Shown piece by piece: positions 61,180 through 64,000 of a DNA stretch of 64,000 bases. Under the pieces are notes generated by a model. That model searched no databases and was not told where the DNA came from. It worked only from the letters and a program-made list of their open reading frames with translations. Position 1 is the stretch's first letter; each line of letters opens with the position of its first letter. Origin of the DNA: Epiperipatus broadwayi (lineage: Eukaryota; Onychophora; Udeonychophora; Euonychophora; Peripatidae); assembly GCA_028023455.1 (NCBI GenBank), contig JAQFVV010000030.1, positions 452,501-516,500 of the forward strand, written 5' to 3'. Both the position numbers and the translations under genes were made by a program.

Positions 61180-61850
61180 AGAAGTTTAAATCTAAACTCA
61201 CCCTAGCATACATATAAGTACTAAAGCTCTTAACATCAGAGGCTTGAATTCTGAATAAAAAAATCCATCATTTAATTAAATTGTGTGAAGTAGTTCAGCC
61301 ACACATACTTGGTCTGTCAGTGACAAAAAATATAATGCAATTCAATTACAGATCCTTTGACTTATCTACATAATCAAGGATTCTCAATTTTTTCAAAATC
61401 ATTTCTTACACGATTTGTAGTCATGGGTATTATGATACCAAAATTTGTCCATTCAGATCATTTAATATTCTATATCTTGATGCACATATAATTATTATCT
61501 CATTCCATCACAAAACTCTAGTTTTAAATATTATATTTGCATATATACCTTCAGGGCCAACAAGAATAAATAGATTAATATTAACTGTTAATTCAATCCT
61601 AGCTTTGTCTCCCTATCCATGTCTACTATTGGGTGATTTTAATATGTCCTACAGTAAATTTGTTTCTATGTGGTTATATAAGTTTGCTTTCCCTCTTATG
61701 AGTGGAGATGAATTTCTACCAAATGATTATCTATCATACTACAATGGTAAACATTCTTCACTAATTGATCTAATATTCTATTCACCAATACTGCATCATG
61801 TAATTAGCCATCTCTAAAAAATTCAACATTATCTGACCACAGTTCTAGAT
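61180..61850 (+). pseudogene. LINE AP endonuclease relic
   Basis: In shifted frames the order is NIRGLNS (about 61225), PHILGLSVT, a region ending FAYIPSGPTRINRLI, then CLLLGDFNMS (about 61621-61650), and SLIDLIFYSP (about 61760-61790). These correspond to the N-terminal Asn motif, the catalytic GDFN motif, and the terminal S-x-LDL-type block of apurinic endonucleases of LINEs, which nick the target. The final SDH block would lie near 61830 (ATCTGACCACAG) in another frame. Several frameshifts and stops make it inactive. Confidence 0.7.
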
Positions 61851-62339
61851 CTGGATCTTGCATATAGAAAAGTACTGTCAGCTGGAAAGACAAAAGTATA
61901 TCCTCTAGCAGGACTAATGAATTTTTACTTCACAAATCTATAAAGAACATTTTAAAATGAATGAAATGAAGTTAGACCCTGCCCAAACCTGGTTAGCATT
62001 TGTAAGTGTTCTTTCTTTTAATATTGATCATGTAACCCGAACATCCACATCTCCTATTAAATTATTAGCAGTTGCAGATGACATTCATAAAAAATTATTT
62101 ATTACCAGGCCATGAAAACAACTATAATAAAGTAGCTGCCATAAAAAACTCTGAAGGAAAACATATTAATTAAAAAAGGCTTTTTTCTGAATCATATACA
62201 ATCATTCTCTAGACATTTTTATCTGCTGGACATCAGATCACCCCCCCCCAAACAAAAAAATACCTACAACAATTAGAATCAATAATTAAATAATTGCTGG
62301 TGACAGCATGTTAAATCCATTATATGAGGTTTTTAAATG

Positions 62340-62810
62340 TAGTCTGCAAAACAATAATATGTTTTGTCCTAGACCTTTATTTCAAGGATACACAGAGGAT
62401 AATGATATCTTTACAATAAATGATTTCACCCAAAAAAATTTCTAACATTCCAAACCCCTATCACCAAGGTATTCATGGAATTTCAAAATTTGACTATGAA
62501 CATCTAAGCTTTTTTACTACTACTTATTTAAAGAATCTAGCTAATTTATTATCCAGACAATTCCCTCATATACCTTGTTTGTATCCAATAATGCTTGTGA
62601 CTTTTCTTAAGAAATCTGAAGATATCACTACAGTAAAGAATATTCGTCCTATATCGATGAGTCCACTTGGCATCAAGATTCTTGAATCAGTGATCAAGGA
62701 TTAACTTGAACCATTTATCCTACCAACAATAGTCAAAGTGCAATTTGCAAAGAAAAGTGCTTCTACTGGTTTAACTTCAATTGCTTTTAAGTCCATTGCA
62801 GAGACTGAAC
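62340..62810 (+). pseudogene. LINE reverse transcriptase, N-terminal part
   Basis: The frame 62420-62704 reads GIHGISKFDYEHLS, then LYPIMLVTFLKKSEDITTVKNIRPISMSPLGIKILESVIKD, a stop, and LEPFILPTIVKVQFAKKSASTGLTSIAFKS. This is the fingers region of a LINE RT, matching the 12.4-12.6 kb copy. Motifs A, B and C are absent because the minisatellite begins at 62805. Confidence 0.7.
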
Positions 62811-63200
62811 TAGTATTTTTTCATTTTCCCAAGATGCAATTCATAATAACTAATATCTTTCCACTTTCCCAAGATTGAACTAGTATTTTTCTATTTTTCC
62901 AAGATGCAATTCATCCTACCTAGTATTTTTCCATATTCCCAAGATGCAATTCATGATGAACTAATATTTTTTCATTTTCCCAAGATACAATTTATGCTGA
63001 TTAATATTTTTCCATTTTCCCACAATTCAGTTCTGGCTGAGTACTACTTTTCCATTTTTCCAATATGGAATTCATGCTGAACTAGTATTTTTCTATTTTC
63101 ACAAAATGCTGATTAGTATTTTAAATTCTCTGAAGATATAATTCATTTTCAATGAGTAATTTTCCATTCTCCAATTTACACTCACTAGTATTTTTCAATT
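62805..63200 (+). repeat. ~43-bp minisatellite, eight or nine diverged copies
   Basis: Repeats of a unit like GAACTAGTATTTTTCCATTT then TCCCAAGATGCAATTCATGCT. Units are well diverged (ACTAATAT, CCTAGTAT, ATTAATAT variants). It begins exactly where the LINE RT sequence stops. Confidence 0.85.
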
Positions 63201-63734
63201 TTTTTACATGAAAATTATGTACCAAATAAACAATGTGATTTGGCTAAAAACTGTAGTACTCTCAGCAGCAAATGAGCTCAATTTTTATGGGCTCATATGT
63301 CAATATAACACCAACATCAACCCCATTTCCATATTTTTTATTCATACCATCATGTGTTTCCATGTATTTTTTAATATCACATTTTAAAAAAGTGCTATGT
63401 AAATCTAATTTGATATGCTTCTTGTTATATAATTTTTTTCTTTTCAATTACTGTAAATCACATTTTCTTTCCTATCAAGATTATAAATCTTTATTACATA
63501 TATAGTATCATGAATCAATTTATATTTAAGACCCCATGTTTTTAAATGTAACTTAACCATTTCAACATGCAGCACATTTCAGCATTTTCTGATGTTTTTC
63601 TTTGTCTAACAAATCAATGTAAAATATGTGATTAAATGGTTATTACTTATCTGAAAATAATAAATTTGACTTCATTTGATAGATATTTTTGTTTACAGCT
63701 GAAATAAATTTTAAATGTTCACAGTTTGTTTCTG
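63201..63734. other. AT-rich DNA, no gene
   Basis: No supported gene. The overlapping opposed frames at 63262-63505 are chance. Confidence 0.4.
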
Positions 63735-64000
63735 TAAATATTAAAAAAATGAGATCATAAACAAAACAAAATATTTAAATGTCATCATTTTTAAAAAGAT
63801 TATTTTCTGTTTATAGAATCAACAAAATATTTCTTAATTCTTATTGTTTTTAAACATACAAATAAATATTTATTTATTTATTTCATGTCTAACAAATTAT
63901 GCTTTAAAAGTTTAAAATTTTCAAATATTTATTGCAAACTTGTGATATTTTCATACTCATAAATATAAATAGATTGCTGACATATAAACTAAGCTTGTAA
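63735..64000 (+). repeat. Dispersed repeat, second copy, cut by the window edge
   Basis: Collinear with 28630-28895, as described there. It continues past the window, so its 3' boundary is unknown. Confidence 0.55.

Larger units (their letters stand above)
59441..63200 (+). mobile_element. Degraded LINE with ORF1, AP endonuclease and RT
   Basis: In order: a gag-like ORF1 with zinc knuckle (59453-59968), decayed ORF1 remainder, a foldback insertion (60530-60864), AP-endonuclease remnants (about 61200-61850), and RT N-terminal part (about 62400-62800) that ends in a minisatellite. It shares the RPISM block with the LINE at 11.8 kb and so belongs to the same or a related clade. The RT catalytic half is missing. 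Confidence 0.75.

Overview
The window looks like gene-poor, strongly A+T-rich (roughly three quarters by eye) DNA from a repeat-rich animal genome, most likely an invertebrate. The reasons are the GIY-YIG Penelope-like elements (PLEs), a ZBED5/SCAND3-type hAT transposase relic, RTE-type and other LINE relics, tRNA-derived fragments, and very many (AT)n and (TAA)n microsatellites. I cannot place it to phylum: no long host exon is visible and the common octopus-type SINE is absent. I found no convincing host protein-coding gene. Every recognisable protein belongs to a transposable element, and only one of these (the PLE near 45-47 kb) is open from end to end.

Layout. 1-4.2 kb: anonymous AT-rich DNA with two weak coding-like frames. 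4.3-5.1 kb: minus-strand 3' fragment of a PLE (family 2). 7.9-10.2 kb: copy A of a dispersed repeat whose copy B lies at 22.2-23.9 kb. 11.8-14.4 kb: degraded LINE with RT, thumb and C-terminal CCHC finger. 15.9-17.3 kb: large palindrome carrying hammerhead-like cores. 17.3-18.4 kb: three copies (two direct, one inverted) of a second noncoding unit, followed by a second family-2 PLE fragment (18.5-19.4 kb). 20.3-22.2 kb: 3'-truncated hAT relic. 24.4-25.6 kb: RTE-type LINE relic. 26.2 kb: tRNA-Gly(UCC)-like sequence. 27.2-27.4 kb: inverted SINE-like pair. 29.5-30.4 kb: three long (TAA)n arrays in a tandemly duplicated block. 31.8 kb: twin AT-loop hairpins. 32.7-34.5 and 48.2-49.5 kb: two candidate solo LTRs. 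35.9-36.2 kb: pyrimidine tract. 43.0-43.3 kb: 100-bp-arm hairpin between 16-bp direct repeats. 44.1-47.6 kb: young PLE flanked 5' by an inverted copy of its own 3' third. 54.7-55.6 kb: composite direct/inverted repeat. 56.7-57.5 kb: duplicated LINE 3' ends. 59.4-63.2 kb: degraded LINE with gag-like zinc knuckle, AP endonuclease and RT, broken by a foldback insertion and a minisatellite.

The main theme is Penelope-like retroelements. There is one intact-looking copy, two older fragments of another family, and two clusters of noncoding direct/inverted units that resemble the complex termini PLEs are known to make. All the recognised PLE ends carry a small hairpin followed by GAAA, as expected of intact or decayed hammerhead ribozymes. 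In the palindrome the CTGATGA / stem / GAAA core is complete. Autonomous function is an inference and was not tested.
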